From Chrysaora quinquecirrha (lineage: Eukaryota > Cnidaria > Scyphozoa > Semaeostomeae > Pelagiidae), in NCBI GenBank assembly GCA_014526335.1, contig JACTAT010000230.1, positions 283,977 to 347,976 of the forward strand: a stretch of DNA of 64,000 nucleotides, written 5' to 3'. The position numbers were made by a program, and so were the translations under genes. Below the pieces are notes generated by a model. The model worked only from the letters and a program-made list of their open reading frames with translations, was not told the DNA's origin and ran no database searches. This document shows, piece after piece, positions 23,360-33,995 of this stretch (positions within the stretch are counted from its first letter, which is position 1; every line of letters begins with the position of its first letter).

Positions 23360-26300
23360 CTGAGCAAGAGCAGAAATCTAAAATTGTGTTTTTCTCAAGA
23401 GTGGAAAGACTCAAAAGGCTCAAGTGATGTTTATTGTAAATAGGAGGAATGACTTTATATTCTGGGGGGCTTTGGGGGGTCAGGGCCAAAATTTTGCAAA
23501 ATGTGAAAATTCATTGAAAAGTGAAGGAATCCTTTGAAAATGGCCGTAATTCACTTTCCAACATCGCAAAATCATAAGAGGCAACGGTACCTAAGAAACT
23601 GACAGTTCTCCATCATTTTCTACCGCATAAAAGTGAATAACTCAAGTCCAAATAATCTTCCCATACTTCTCGCTATCCGACAATACATTTCTGGGGGTAT
23701 TTCATGTTATAAAATAATTTTCCTTTTGTCATTCCTTCTGAGTTCGTTTTCTGACAGTTCTCCACTCTCTGTAGTAAGTAAACAATACAGCTGGTGAAAA
23801 CCTATCTTTAAAAACAGGTGGAGAACTGTGAGAAATATACTTACCCAAATATTGGCAGTCGAACTGGGACGGGGTTCTTAAGGTAGACATGACATACTAC
23901 ATAATTATACTGTCCCCAATGCAGTCTTTCAAGCAACGAGGAGATATGTCTGAGCAAGAGCAGAAATCTAAAATTGTGTTTTTCTCAAGAGTGGAAAGAC
24001 TCAAAAGGCTCAAGTGATGTTTATTGTAAATAGGAGGAATGACTTTATATTCTGGGGGCTTTGGGGGTCAGGGCCAAAATTTTGCAAAATGTGAAAATTC
24101 ATTGAAAAGTGAAGGAATCCTTTGAAAATGGCCGTAATTCACTTTCCAACATCGCAAAATCATAAGAGGCAACGGTACACATTTTCAGCTGCAGAAGCAA
24201 TACCTTTATCATTGAAATGCATCTTTAGAACCGTTCTGTGGACCACAAATCAAGCGATGCGTCTGCCGCTGCGGAGGAGAGAGCTTGACATCTAAGAAAC
24301 TGACAGTTCTCCATCATTTTCTACCGCATAAAAGTGAATAACTCAAGTCCAAATAATCTTCCCATACTTCTCGCTATCCGACAATACATTTCTGGGGGTA
24401 TTTCATGTTATAAAATAATTTTCCCTTTTTGTCATTCCTTCTGAGTTCGTTTTCTGACAGTTCTCCACTCTCTGTAGTAAGTAAACAATACAGCTGGTGA
24501 AAGCCTATCTTTAAAAACAGGTGGAGAACTGTGAGAAATATACTTTGCCATGCATTGGCAGTCGAACTCTGTTGAAAATCTTAAAGTAGACATGAAATAA
24601 TACAGAATTACAAAGTTACAAGTGCAGTCTTTCAAGCAACGAGGAGATATTTACATTTGAAGATGGAGAACTGTAGGGAGAACTGTGTGGAGAACTGTAG
24701 AACTTGGCATCCCGCTTGGTTGCTCCTTATTCAATTTCGCAGTCCATCAAATAACAATGCCAATTATGCTAACTTTAGCATTCTTCCGTTCTCTGTTGTG
24801 AAGATCAACAACACTTGAAAGCAAGTACATCATGCCTGCATAATTCGTTTCATTTTCTGAATTTCGTAATAATTCACTGCTAAACGGTGGAGTCAGTTTA
24901 TGAGCTTTGATGAAAAGTTTTCAGTTTATAGTTAGATTCGTCTCGAGACAACATAATGCAGACTGTTTTATGTAAATGTACAACCCTCCCGTTACTGTTT
25001 ATAACAGAATTTCTGACCTTCTGTTTTGCTGTGATTACTCAAAATTCAGACAGTCTGAGCAAGAGCAGAAATCTAAAATTGTGTTTTTCTCAAGAGTGGA
25101 AAGACTCAAAAGGCTCAAGTGATGTTTATTGTAAATAGGAGGAATGACTTTATATTCTGGGGGGCTTTGGGGGGTCAGGGCCAAAATTTTGCAAAATGTG
25201 AAAATTCATTGAAAAGTGAAGGAATCCTTTGAAAATGGCCGTAATTCACTTTCCAACATCGCAAAATCATAAGAGGCAACGGTACACATTTTTCAGCTGC
25301 AGAAGCAATACCTTTATCATTGAAATGCATCTTTGGAACCGTTCTGTGGACCACAAATCAAGCGATGCGTCTGCCGCTGCGGAGGAGAGAGCTTGACATC
25401 TAAGAAACTGACAGTTCTCCATCATTTTCTACCGTATAAAAGTGGAATAACTCAAGTCCAAATAATCTTCCCATACTTCTCGCTATCCGACAATACATTT
25501 CTGGGGGTATTTCATGTTATAAAATAATTTTCCCTTTTCGTCATTCCTTCTGAGTTCGTTTTCTGACAGTTCTCCACTCTCTGTAGTAAGTAAACAATAC
25601 AGCTGGTGAAAACCTATCTTTAAAAACAGGTGGAGAACTGTGAGAAATATACTTTGCCATGCATTGGCAGTCGAACTCTGTTGAAAATCTTAAAGTAGAC
25701 ATGAAATAATACAGAATTACAAAGTTACAAGTGCAGTCTTTCAAGCAACGAGGAGATATTTACATTTGAAGATGGAGAACTGTGGGGAGAACTGTGTGGA
25801 GAACTGTAGAACTTGGCATCCCGCTTGGTTGCTCCTTATTCAATTTCGCAGTCCATCAAATAACAATGCCAATTATGCTAACTTTAGCATTCTTCCGTTC
25901 TCTGTTGTGAAGATCAACAACACTTGAAAGCAAGTACATCATGCCTGCATAATTCGTTTCATTTTCTGAATTTCGTAATAATTCACTGCTAAACGGTGGA
26001 GTCAGTTTATGAGCTTTGATGAAAAGTTTTCAGTTTATAGTTAGATTCGTCTCGAGACAACATAATGCAGACTGTTTTATGTAAATGTACAACCCTCCCG
26101 TTACTGTTTATAACAGAATTTCTGACCTTCTGTTTTGCTGTGATTACTCAAAATTCAGACAATCCTCGCCAAAAAGGCTGGGACACTTCGAAATTGTGTA
26201 AAATTCTCGCTCTAAAGACGCATACCCCCCTCCCCCCCGACTCAATGTTGGTGAAATCAATGTTGACAGTGGTCCCAACATTAAGTCGGGGGGAGGGGGG

Positions 26301-28435
26301 TCTTATTACCCAAATATGTTGTAATGGGACGGGGTTTTAAGGTAAAACATACTTATAATATACTGTCCCCAATATTTTTGACGAGGATTGTCTGAGCAAG
26401 AGCAGAAATCTAAAATTGTGTTTTTCTCAAGAGTGGAAAGACTCAAAAGGCTCAAGTGATGTTTATTGTAAATAGGAGGAATGACTTTATATTCTGGGGG
26501 GCTTTGGGGGGTCAGGGCCAAAATTTTGCAAAATGTGAAAATTCATTGAAAAGTGAAGGAATCCTTTGAAAATGGCCGTAATTCACTTTCCAACATCGCA
26601 AAATCATAAGAGGCAACGGTACACATTTTTCAGCTGCAGAAGCAATACCTTTATCATTGAAATGCATCTTTAGAACCGTTCTGTGGACCACAAATCAAGC
26701 GATGCGTCTGCCGCTGCGGAGGAGAGAGCTTGACATCTAAGAAACTGACAGTTCTCCATCATTTTCTACCGCATAAAAGTGGAATAACTCAAGTCCAAAT
26801 AATCTTCCCATACTTCTCGCTATCCGACAATACATTTCTGGGGGTATTTCATGTTATAAAATAATTTTCCCTTTTTGTCATTCCTTCTGAGTTCGTTTTC
26901 TGACAGTTCTCCACTCTCTGTAGTAAGTAAACAATACAGCTGGTGAAAGCCTATCTTTAAAAACAGGTGGAGAACTGTGAGAAATATACTTTGCCATGCA
27001 TTGGCAGTCGAGCTCTGTTGAAAATCTTAAAGTAGACATGAAATAATACAGAATTACAAAGTTACAAGTGCAGTCTTTCAAGCAACGAGGAGATATTTAC
27101 ATTTGAAGATGGAGAACTGTAGGGAGAACTGTGTGGAGAACTGTAGAACTTGGCATCCCGCTTGGTTGCTCCTTATTCAATTTCGCAGTCCATCAAATAA
27201 CAATGCCAATTATGCTAACTTTAGCATTCTTCCGTTCTCTGTTGTGAAGATCAACAACACTTGAAAGCAAGTACATCATGCCTGCATAATTCGTTTCATT
27301 TTCTGAATTTCGTAATAATTCACTGCTAAACGGTGGAGTCAGTTTATGAGCTTTGATGAAAAGTTTTCAGTTTATAGTTAGATTCGTCTCGAGACAACAT
27401 AATGCAGACTGTTTCATGTAAATGTACAACCCTCCCGTTACTGTTTATAACAGAATTTCTGACCTTCTGTTTTGCTGTGATTACTCAAAATTCAGACAGT
27501 CTGAGCAAGAGCAGAAATCTAAAATTGTGTTTTTCTCAAGAGTGGAAAGACTCAAAAGGCTCAAGTGATGTTTATTGTAAATAGGAGGAATGACTTTATA
27601 TTCTGGGGGGCTTTGGGGGGTCAGGGCCAAAATTTTGCAAAATGTGAAAATTCATTGAAAAGTGAAGGAATCCTTTGAAAATGGCCGTAATTCACTTTCC
27701 AACATCGCAAAATCATAAGAGGCAACGGTACACATTTTTCAGCTGCAGAAGCAATACCTTTATCATTGAAATGCATCTTTGGAACCGTTCTGTGGACCAC
27801 AAATCAAGCGATGCGTCTGCCGCTGCGGAGGAGAGAGCTTGACATCTAAGAAACTGACAGTTCTCCATCATTTTCTACCGCATAAAAGTGGAATAACTCA
27901 AGTCCAAATAATCTTCCCATACTTCTCGCTATCCGACAATACATTTCTGGGGGTATTTCATGTTATAAAATAATTTTCCCTTTTTGTCATTCCTTCTGAG
28001 TTCGTTTTCTGACAGTTCTCCACTCTCTGTAGTAAGTAAACAATACAGCTGGTGAAAACCTATCTTTAAAAACAGGTGGAGAACTGTGAGAAATATACTT
28101 TGCCATGCATTGGCAGTCGAACTCTGTTGAAAATCTTAAAGTAGACATGAAATAATACAGAATTACAAAGTTACAAGTGCAGTCTTTCAAGCAACGAGGA
28201 GATATTTACATTTGAAGATGGAGAACTGTGGGGAGAACTGTGTGGAGAACTGTAGAACTTGGCATCCCGCTTGGTTGCTCCTTATTCAATTTCGCAGTCC
28301 ATCAAATAACAATGCCAATTATGCTAACTTTAGCATTCTTCCGTTCTCTGTTGTGAAGATAAACAACACTTGAAAGCAAGTACATCATGCCTGCATAATT
28401 CGTTTCATTTTCTGAATTTCGTAATAATTCACTGC
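23360..28435. repeat. tandem array of ~1.1-kb units (2,446-bp dimers)
   Basis: Units start at CTGAGCAAGAGCAG near 23360, 23950, 25055, 26392 and 27501. Spacing is 1,105-1,109 bp, or 1,337 bp where the MITE is included. Diagnostic sites alternate between successive units, so the true period is a 2,446-bp dimer. The first unit (23360-23950) lacks ~117 bp at 23589 and is mosaic at its end. Each unit also has two nested inverted pairs of ACAGTTCTCCA/TGGAGAACTGT (for example 24303 with 24674, and 24457 with 24529), which look like remains of small foldback elements. The 60-90-codon frames in it have no recognisable product. Confidence 0.85.
26159..26391. mobile_element. MITE copy 2 inside the 1.1-kb tandem array
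   Basis: Near-identical to copy 1, with the same TIRs and central hairpin. Neighbouring tandem units give the unoccupied site at 25050-25054 and 27496-27500, where only ACAGT stands between the flanks. Confidence 0.85.
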
Positions 28436-28590
28436 ACTCAATGTTGGTGAAAACGATGTTGCCAGTGGTCCCAACATAGAGTCGGAGGGGAGGGGGGTCT
28501 AATTACCGAAATATGTTGTAATGGGACGGGGTTTTTAAGGTAAAACATACTTATAACATACTGTCCCCCAATATTTTTGGCGAGGATTGT
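28436..28590. mobile_element. MITE copy 3, 5'-truncated
   Basis: Retains the second half of the MITE, from the loop of the central hairpin to the terminal CGAGGATTGT. It has more differences than copies 1 and 2 and marks the edge of the tandem array. The LTR of the Gypsy element begins about 5 bp later. Confidence 0.75.
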
Positions 28591-28595
28591 AGATA

Positions 28596-28856
28596 TGTGA
28601 GAGACACATATATTATCGTAAGAAGGAACGTTGACCCCCGTCTGGGACTATTTTAGTTTTTTTGAAAGCTGATCTTTGTTGATGCGTGAAGAGGCGGTTG
28701 AACTTGTCTAGAAGACAGTTTAGTTTTTCCGTAGTTCTATTAAAGATTCATAAATGTAAGATCTATATCTAATATTCCGCTGCGATATTTAAGTCGTATT
28801 TGTTTGTTATCTTGACTTTTGGTGTCTTTTGATTTTTGAAATCCGAGGGCCTGACA
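28596..28856 (+). repeat. inferred 5' LTR of the Gypsy element
   Basis: Placed by its TG start after MITE copy 3 and its CA end 3 nt before the primer-binding site. Without a second LTR copy in the window the 5' edge is a guess. Confidence 0.45.
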
Positions 28857-28859
28857 TCT

Positions 28860-28871
28860 TGGTAGCAGAGG
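28860..28871 (+). promoter_or_regulatory. primer-binding site for initiator tRNA-Met
   Basis: TGGTAGCAGAGG is the exact complement of the last 12 bases (with CCA) of eukaryotic initiator tRNA-Met, and the match continues imperfectly for several bases. It lies 3-4 nt after the inferred LTR end and 88 nt before gag. Confidence 0.8.
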
Positions 28872-28958
28872 GTAGTTTTCTCAAGCTGGTTGCAGAAACA
28901 CCCAGGCCTAAAGTGATTGCGAAATTTTGTTTGAGTTTGAGTTGTCAAGCTTAGAGAT

Positions 28959-30416
28959 ATGGAAGGAGTGCAGCTCGAAATTGAAACGAAATTATACGAA
29001 TTATCAAAAGAAAAGTTGCTTGAACTTGCTGAGTATTTAAAACTCGAAACAGAACAGGACAAGCCTAAAAGATATCAAATAAAAAGAATACGAGATTACG
29101 TCGAAAATGAACTCGAAAAACTTGAAGGTACAGATAATGCAGAAAGGGTAATTATGGATTATTTGGAAGACATTCTTTCGTTCATGAATGGAGATCCACC
29201 GCCCCTGGAAAACACAACAGACGAAGAAGAAGAGGAAACAGCAGAACCAGACACCGAAGTTGAAAAGGAGATTTTGGAGGCGAAACAAGAAATCGAAAAT
29301 CTAGAAGACAAGTTTATGGCCCTTTTGAAAGAACAAGAAACGAAGATAGAAAAAGCTAAGCAGCGTTTTCATTCAGTAAAAGATAAAAATTTTAGGTCTT
29401 CTACTCCTATTTCTAAAAAGAAATCTGTTGAATCTGCTGAGGTTAAACAACCGGAAACGGAAGCAATAACTGCCAGAACCTCACTGAAAAATCTCATTCG
29501 GATAAAAGATTTCAAAATAATTGGGGTAATTTCTAATGAAAAAAATCGTTTGTCGTATAGCAGCCTTCAGAAACAGATTCAAAGCGCTGTTGAGAAAGGA
29601 TATTCTGAGAGGGAAATTGTTGACGCAATTATAAACGCAGTTTCCCCAAGCTTGCACTTGAAAGCGTATTTAGAAAGTATTCAGCGCCTTAGCCTAAGCC
29701 AGCTTACTCAGATACTGAGAAGTCACTATTGCGAGAAGTCGGCAAGCGAACTTTATCATGAACTAACGAATATAGTTCAAGAGCAAAGCGAGACACCTTT
29801 AATGTTTCTAATGCGAGCCCTAAAACTTAGACAACAAATACTGAATGCAAGTCAAGAGAAAGATTCCAAAATCAGATATGATCAAACTCTGATACAAAAT
29901 GTTTTCCTCAATGCGATTGAAACCGGTTTGTCAGACGACGCTATAAGGAATCGAATGCGTCCTATCCTTCAAACACCAAACGTTTCGGATCAGACTTTGA
30001 TCAAAGAGGTAAACACAGCTTTGTCAACAGAGAATGAAAGAATTAGCAAATTTGGGACTCGAAAAAAAGCATTAAAATCTAGCTCGACAATAGTTGCTGA
30101 AGTAACAGCCCAACAACAGAAAGCAACAGTATCTAAGAAGGATAAGCCCAACCCCATGCTCGCCACTCTAGAAGCGATAAAAGCGGACGTCGACGCGTTG
30201 AAGGGTGCTGTTAAAGCTAACACAGAAAATGGCAGGGAAGCTAAGAAACCGGCAAAACGCACCCCAGCCTGCGAAGATTGCATTGCTAAAAATAAAGAAG
30301 ATGAGTGTGACCACTGTTTTATCTGTGGGTCTTCTGAGCATTTTGCCCGCGGCTGCAAACAGCGAAGACGACGACAGGGAAACGAGCAGCGGCTGCATGG
30401 GAGGGACGTCGTGTAG
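28959..30416 (+). CDS. Gypsy gag-like protein with CCHC zinc knuckle
   Basis: One intact 485-residue frame. The N-terminal third is acidic and coiled-coil-like (residues ~75-145 rich in Glu/Lys). The middle (about 190-330) is helical and capsid-like. The C-terminal tail has a classic zinc knuckle, CFICGSSEHFARGC (C-X2-C-X4-H-X4-C), followed by a basic RRRR run, as expected of a nucleocapsid. A second CEDC pair precedes the knuckle. It would assemble the particle and bind element RNA. It ends 30 nt before the protease frame. Start taken at the first ATG after the primer-binding site. Confidence 0.85.
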   Translation: MEGVQLEIETKLYELSKEKLLELAEYLKLETEQDKPKRYQIKRIRDYVENELEKLEGTDNAERVIMDYLEDILSFMNGDPPPLENTTDEEEEETAEPDTEVEKEILEAKQEIENLEDKFMALLKEQETKIEKAKQRFHSVKDKNFRSSTPISKKKSVESAEVKQPETEAITARTSLKNLIRIKDFKIIGVISNEKNRLSYSSLQKQIQSAVEKGYSEREIVDAIINAVSPSLHLKAYLESIQRLSLSQLTQILRSHYCEKSASELYHELTNIVQEQSETPLMFLMRALKLRQQILNASQEKDSKIRYDQTLIQNVFLNAIETGLSDDAIRNRMRPILQTPNVSDQTLIKEVNTALSTENERISKFGTRKKALKSSSTIVAEVTAQQQKATVSKKDKPNPMLATLEAIKADVDALKGAVKANTENGREAKKPAKRTPACEDCIAKNKEDECDHCFICGSSEHFARGCKQRRRRQGNEQRLHGRDVV

Positions 30417-30448
30417 CCGAGGAAAAGTCCCCAAGAACTAGCTCCAAA

Positions 30449-31201
30449 ATGTGTCATTCTTGTGGTAAAAGTATCGAAACAGCGATTTGCGTATGCAGTA
30501 ATTGTAAAATATCGAGTTACTGTAGTAAAAACTGCCAGAATAAAAACTGGTCAATTCATAAACCCTTATGTCATGCTTTATCAATCTTATCGAGTAACCA
30601 AGAAAACAACAACAACATTTTTGTCAGTCATTTGTCACCGAAAGATCAAATCAAAATCTCTCGTTTAGTTGGCAAAAAGTGTATTATTTCGTGCAAGTTG
30701 AACAATATTAAAGCGAATATTTTATGGGACACAGGATCTCAAATTTCAATTCTGTCTGAGAACTTTTTGAAAGAAAAATTTCCTAATCTGAAGCCCCGTG
30801 ACCTTAGTGACCTCTTGGATTATGGAAAAGAATTAGATCTCAGAGCTGCAAATAACACCCCCGTCCCGTATATTGGATACGTTGAACTGAAATTTGAACT
30901 AATGAGTGGAAATACAACACAGTCTTTGTCAGTACCTTTTCTGGTTTCAAAAGTAGACTTGGCAAACCCAATTGTCGGTTTTAATGTTATCGAAGAAATA
31001 ATCAAACATTCCAGCTCAAATAACAACGACATTGACGTAAATGGCAACATATCAAACGAATTAATAAACTCTATTCAATGTTCGTTTCAAGACATAAGCA
31101 AACAAAGTGCTGAGGCCCTAGTGAACCTCATCTCTGAAGATTCGCCCGACGAATTAATTGTTTTAAAATCACCAAAAAAAAAACATTTCACTACCACCTA
31201 A
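30449..31201 (+). CDS. MYND zinc finger + retropepsin (Gypsy pol N-terminus)
   Basis: Residues 2-41 carry a complete MYND finger: C2-x2-C5, C16-x2-C19, YC25-x3-C29Q, W34, H37, C41. MYND fingers usually mediate protein-protein contacts. Residues ~75-190 form a retroviral-type aspartic protease, with the active-site triplet in LWDTGS (D94) and the later hydrophobic-Gly motif near IVGFNVI. The frame starts 32 nt after gag. It stops one base before the RT frame, right after a ten-A run at about 31,175, so the two were probably a single pol frame. A MYND finger at this place is unusual; pol normally begins with the protease. Confidence 0.82.
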   Translation: MCHSCGKSIETAICVCSNCKISSYCSKNCQNKNWSIHKPLCHALSILSSNQENNNNIFVSHLSPKDQIKISRLVGKKCIISCKLNNIKANILWDTGSQISILSENFLKEKFPNLKPRDLSDLLDYGKELDLRAANNTPVPYIGYVELKFELMSGNTTQSLSVPFLVSKVDLANPIVGFNVIEEIIKHSSSNNNDIDVNGNISNELINSIQCSFQDISKQSAEALVNLISEDSPDELIVLKSPKKKHFTTT

Positions 31202-31202
31202 A

Positions 31203-32162
31203 ATGTTAACATCAGTAAGTTGTCGTGGCAATGCTGAAACAATCTGCAATAAAACACCAGTCCTGTTCGAACCTGACGAAAGTTGTCCGTGGCCCCCTGG
31301 GTTAGAAATAAAAGAAACTTTGACGACCATTCCTCGAGGGAAGAACTTTCGCATGCAGATACATATCTATAACTCAACAGATCATCCTATACTGCTCAAA
31401 GGCAAAACTGTTTTGGGCCGTGTTGAACTGGTCAAATCAATAACGGCCCTAGACGTGAAATTACGTGAAGAGCCTCGATCTGATGAGAAGACTGAGGACA
31501 TGGAGGCGAGGTTAACTTGCGAAAATGGTTGTAGCATTTTATCTGTTGAGGTTAACGAAGAACATTCTGCGTTCTTAAATCAATTTGATTTCGGTATACT
31601 CGATGATGATCAGAAAAAGCGTGTTTCGAGCTTATTAATTGCAGAATCGGCATCATTCTCGACGGGAGAGGAAGATATTGGTTGTGCAGAAAGTTTACAA
31701 TTACCGATTAACTTGTCTGATTCTACACCTGTTCAGAAAACGTATACCTCTATACCGAAACCTTTGTATCCGGAGGTGAAACAATACATAGAAGATATGT
31801 TAAATAAGGGATTTATCACGAAATCTAGATCCAATTACTCAAGTCCCGTCGTATGTGTGCGAAAGAAGGATGGTAGCCTAAGACTTTGTGTAGACTATAG
31901 ACAATTGAATGAAAGAACAATCCCGGACAGACATCCTTTACCTCGCGTTAAAGATGCGTTAGCTAGTTTGGGAGGTAACAAATGGTTTACACTTTTAGAC
32001 CAAGGAAAAGCATATCATCAAGGCTATATACAAGAAGAACAGCGTCACCTCACTGCATTTATCACACCTTGGGGTCTTTATGAGTGGGTTAGAATACCCT
32101 TTGGTCTGTCTAATGCCCCTGGTGGTTTCAGAGGTTTATGGAGCAGTGTCTTGAAGGAATAA
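31203..32162 (+). CDS. Gypsy reverse transcriptase, N-terminal part
   Basis: 319 residues. Begins with a pre-RT linker and enters the RT fingers at about residue 180: PVVCVRKKDGSLRLCVDYRQLN, then FTLLDQGKAYHQ (first catalytic Asp region) and FGLSNAP. The frame is lost near 32,133, one residue block short of the YLDD motif, by a single-base change. The continuation is in the next frame from 32138. Confidence 0.85.
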   Translation: MLTSVSCRGNAETICNKTPVLFEPDESCPWPPGLEIKETLTTIPRGKNFRMQIHIYNSTDHPILLKGKTVLGRVELVKSITALDVKLREEPRSDEKTEDMEARLTCENGCSILSVEVNEEHSAFLNQFDFGILDDDQKKRVSSLLIAESASFSTGEEDIGCAESLQLPINLSDSTPVQKTYTSIPKPLYPEVKQYIEDMLNKGFITKSRSNYSSPVVCVRKKDGSLRLCVDYRQLNERTIPDRHPLPRVKDALASLGGNKWFTLLDQGKAYHQGYIQEEQRHLTAFITPWGLYEWVRIPFGLSNAPGGFRGLWSSVLKE

Positions 32163-33922
32163 GAGATGATATATGCATCCCTTACTTGGATGATGTATTA
32201 GTATTTAGCAAAGACTTTGATTCACATCTACAGCATTTACAAATAGTACTGCAACGCTTACGAGAGAATGGAATAAAACTAAAACCGAAAAAATGCAAGC
32301 TTTTTAGCGACAGTGTAAAATATCTGGGGCATCTTGTATCAGCTGAAGGATACCAAGTTGACAATTCAAATGTTAAAGCCGTAGAAGCACTACGGCACTG
32401 TAGCCCTAAAACAGTTGGTGACGTACGCCGAGTCGTCGGTTTGTTAAACTATTACCGGAAATATATAAAGAATTTCTCACAATTAGCTGCACCGCTATTT
32501 GATCTACTGCAAAAGCCAGCCTCATCAAACAAAAACGTAACCACCCGTGCATCAAAGCATGTGAATTCGAAATCTCGTGGTAAAGGGCAATTACCCTCAA
32601 GGCAACTCATTGTATGGTCAAAAGCTCAACAATCCGCCTTAGACAGATTGATCGATTGTCTTATAAGCCCCCCCATACTGGCTTATCCTGACTTCAACGC
32701 TCCGTACGTTTTACACACAGACGCCAGCAACAAAGGACTTGGGTCGGTTTTGTACCAAAGACAGAACGGTCGCATGAGAGTAATTTCCTACGCTTCAAGA
32801 ACACTGTCACCAAGTGAAAAGAATTATCACCTTCATTCAGGGAAATTGGAGTTCTTAGCGTTGAAGTGGGCTGTGTGCGACGAATTCCGAGATCTTTTGT
32901 ATTATGCACCATATTTTACGGTTTACACCGATAACAACCCTTTGACGTATGTGATGAAATCAGCTAAGCTAAATGCTACGGGACATCGCTGGGTCGCTGA
33001 CCTTTCAAATTTCAATTTTAATATCAGATATCGACCAGGTGACCACAATACTGATGCGGACGTCTTGTCTCGAATGCCACTTGACATTGAGAAATATATT
33101 CACGAATGTACACACGAAGCAACCAATGAAGCCTTTCACGCTACAGCTCTTGCTGTTGTTTGTCAGAATGAAAATCGTACAACTTGGGTATCAGCTTTGT
33201 CTGCCTCTGAAGATCACATCAAACTGCAAGCTAATGAAGAAATCAAACCAGAAAATGATCTTCGACTTGACTCAACCGATCTGAAGCAAGCACAACACCA
33301 CGATGCCGCGATTTCGCGAATCCTTACATTGAAGAGATTCGGTTCAAAACCCAGTCGAAAGGACAGCTCTAACGAATCAGTGGCAACAAAGAAATTACTC
33401 CGTGAATGGGATAAATTATATATTGATGCAAATGGGTTGCTACGACGAAAGACACAAGAGCATGATCAAATCGTCTTACCACTCAAGTTGCGACATATTG
33501 TCTATCGGGAGTTACATGATGACATGGGACATCTTGGATCTGAAAGAGTTGTTGATTTAGCTGTACAACGATTTTATTGGCCGAACATGCGTGCAGATAT
33601 AGAACATTATACAACTCGCGTTTGTTCTTGTCTCAAACAACGCCGTCCTAATGTGTCTACGAAAGCACCACTCAAGAGCATCTCTTCATCGCAGCCATTT
33701 GAATTGATTTCTGTCGATTTTGTGCATTTAGAACGAAGTGTTGGTGGGTACGAATATATTTTAGTATTGATGGATCACTTTACCCGTTTTGCCTATGCTT
33801 ATGCTACGAAGAATAAATCTGCTTCAACGGTTGCTGATAAAATATACAACGATTTTATCCTGAAGTTTGGGTTCCCTGCACGGATTCATCACGATCAGGA
33901 GGAGAATTTGAAAACAAACTGA
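32138..33922 (+). CDS. Gypsy RT C-terminus, RNase H and integrase N-terminus
   Basis: 594 residues. YLDDVLVFS gives the RT catalytic pair, followed by the thumb (KYLGHLVSAEG). RNase H (about residues 180-330) has LHTDASNKGLG and YTDNNPLTYV. The integrase zinc finger HHCC-like region (HDDMGHLGSERV, then CSCLKQRRP) and the catalytic core's first Asp (ISVDFVHLE) follow. The frame breaks near 33,900, at the second integrase Asp. The next 70 nt carry a second frame change before the last ORF. Confidence 0.87.
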   Translation: MEQCLEGIRDDICIPYLDDVLVFSKDFDSHLQHLQIVLQRLRENGIKLKPKKCKLFSDSVKYLGHLVSAEGYQVDNSNVKAVEALRHCSPKTVGDVRRVVGLLNYYRKYIKNFSQLAAPLFDLLQKPASSNKNVTTRASKHVNSKSRGKGQLPSRQLIVWSKAQQSALDRLIDCLISPPILAYPDFNAPYVLHTDASNKGLGSVLYQRQNGRMRVISYASRTLSPSEKNYHLHSGKLEFLALKWAVCDEFRDLLYYAPYFTVYTDNNPLTYVMKSAKLNATGHRWVADLSNFNFNIRYRPGDHNTDADVLSRMPLDIEKYIHECTHEATNEAFHATALAVVCQNENRTTWVSALSASEDHIKLQANEEIKPENDLRLDSTDLKQAQHHDAAISRILTLKRFGSKPSRKDSSNESVATKKLLREWDKLYIDANGLLRRKTQEHDQIVLPLKLRHIVYRELHDDMGHLGSERVVDLAVQRFYWPNMRADIEHYTTRVCSCLKQRRPNVSTKAPLKSISSSQPFELISVDFVHLERSVGGYEYILVLMDHFTRFAYAYATKNKSASTVADKIYNDFILKFGFPARIHHDQEENLKTN

Positions 33923-33995
33923 TGGATAGCCTCGAAAACTTTGTGGCATACGTCATTCTCGCACAACACCATATCATCCCCAAGGTAATGGCCAG

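Noticed and set aside
23274..28190. Recurring 60-97-codon frames in the 1.1-kb units and MITEs
   Set aside because: Same frames repeat only because the DNA repeats. The products resemble nothing and one crosses the MITE border.
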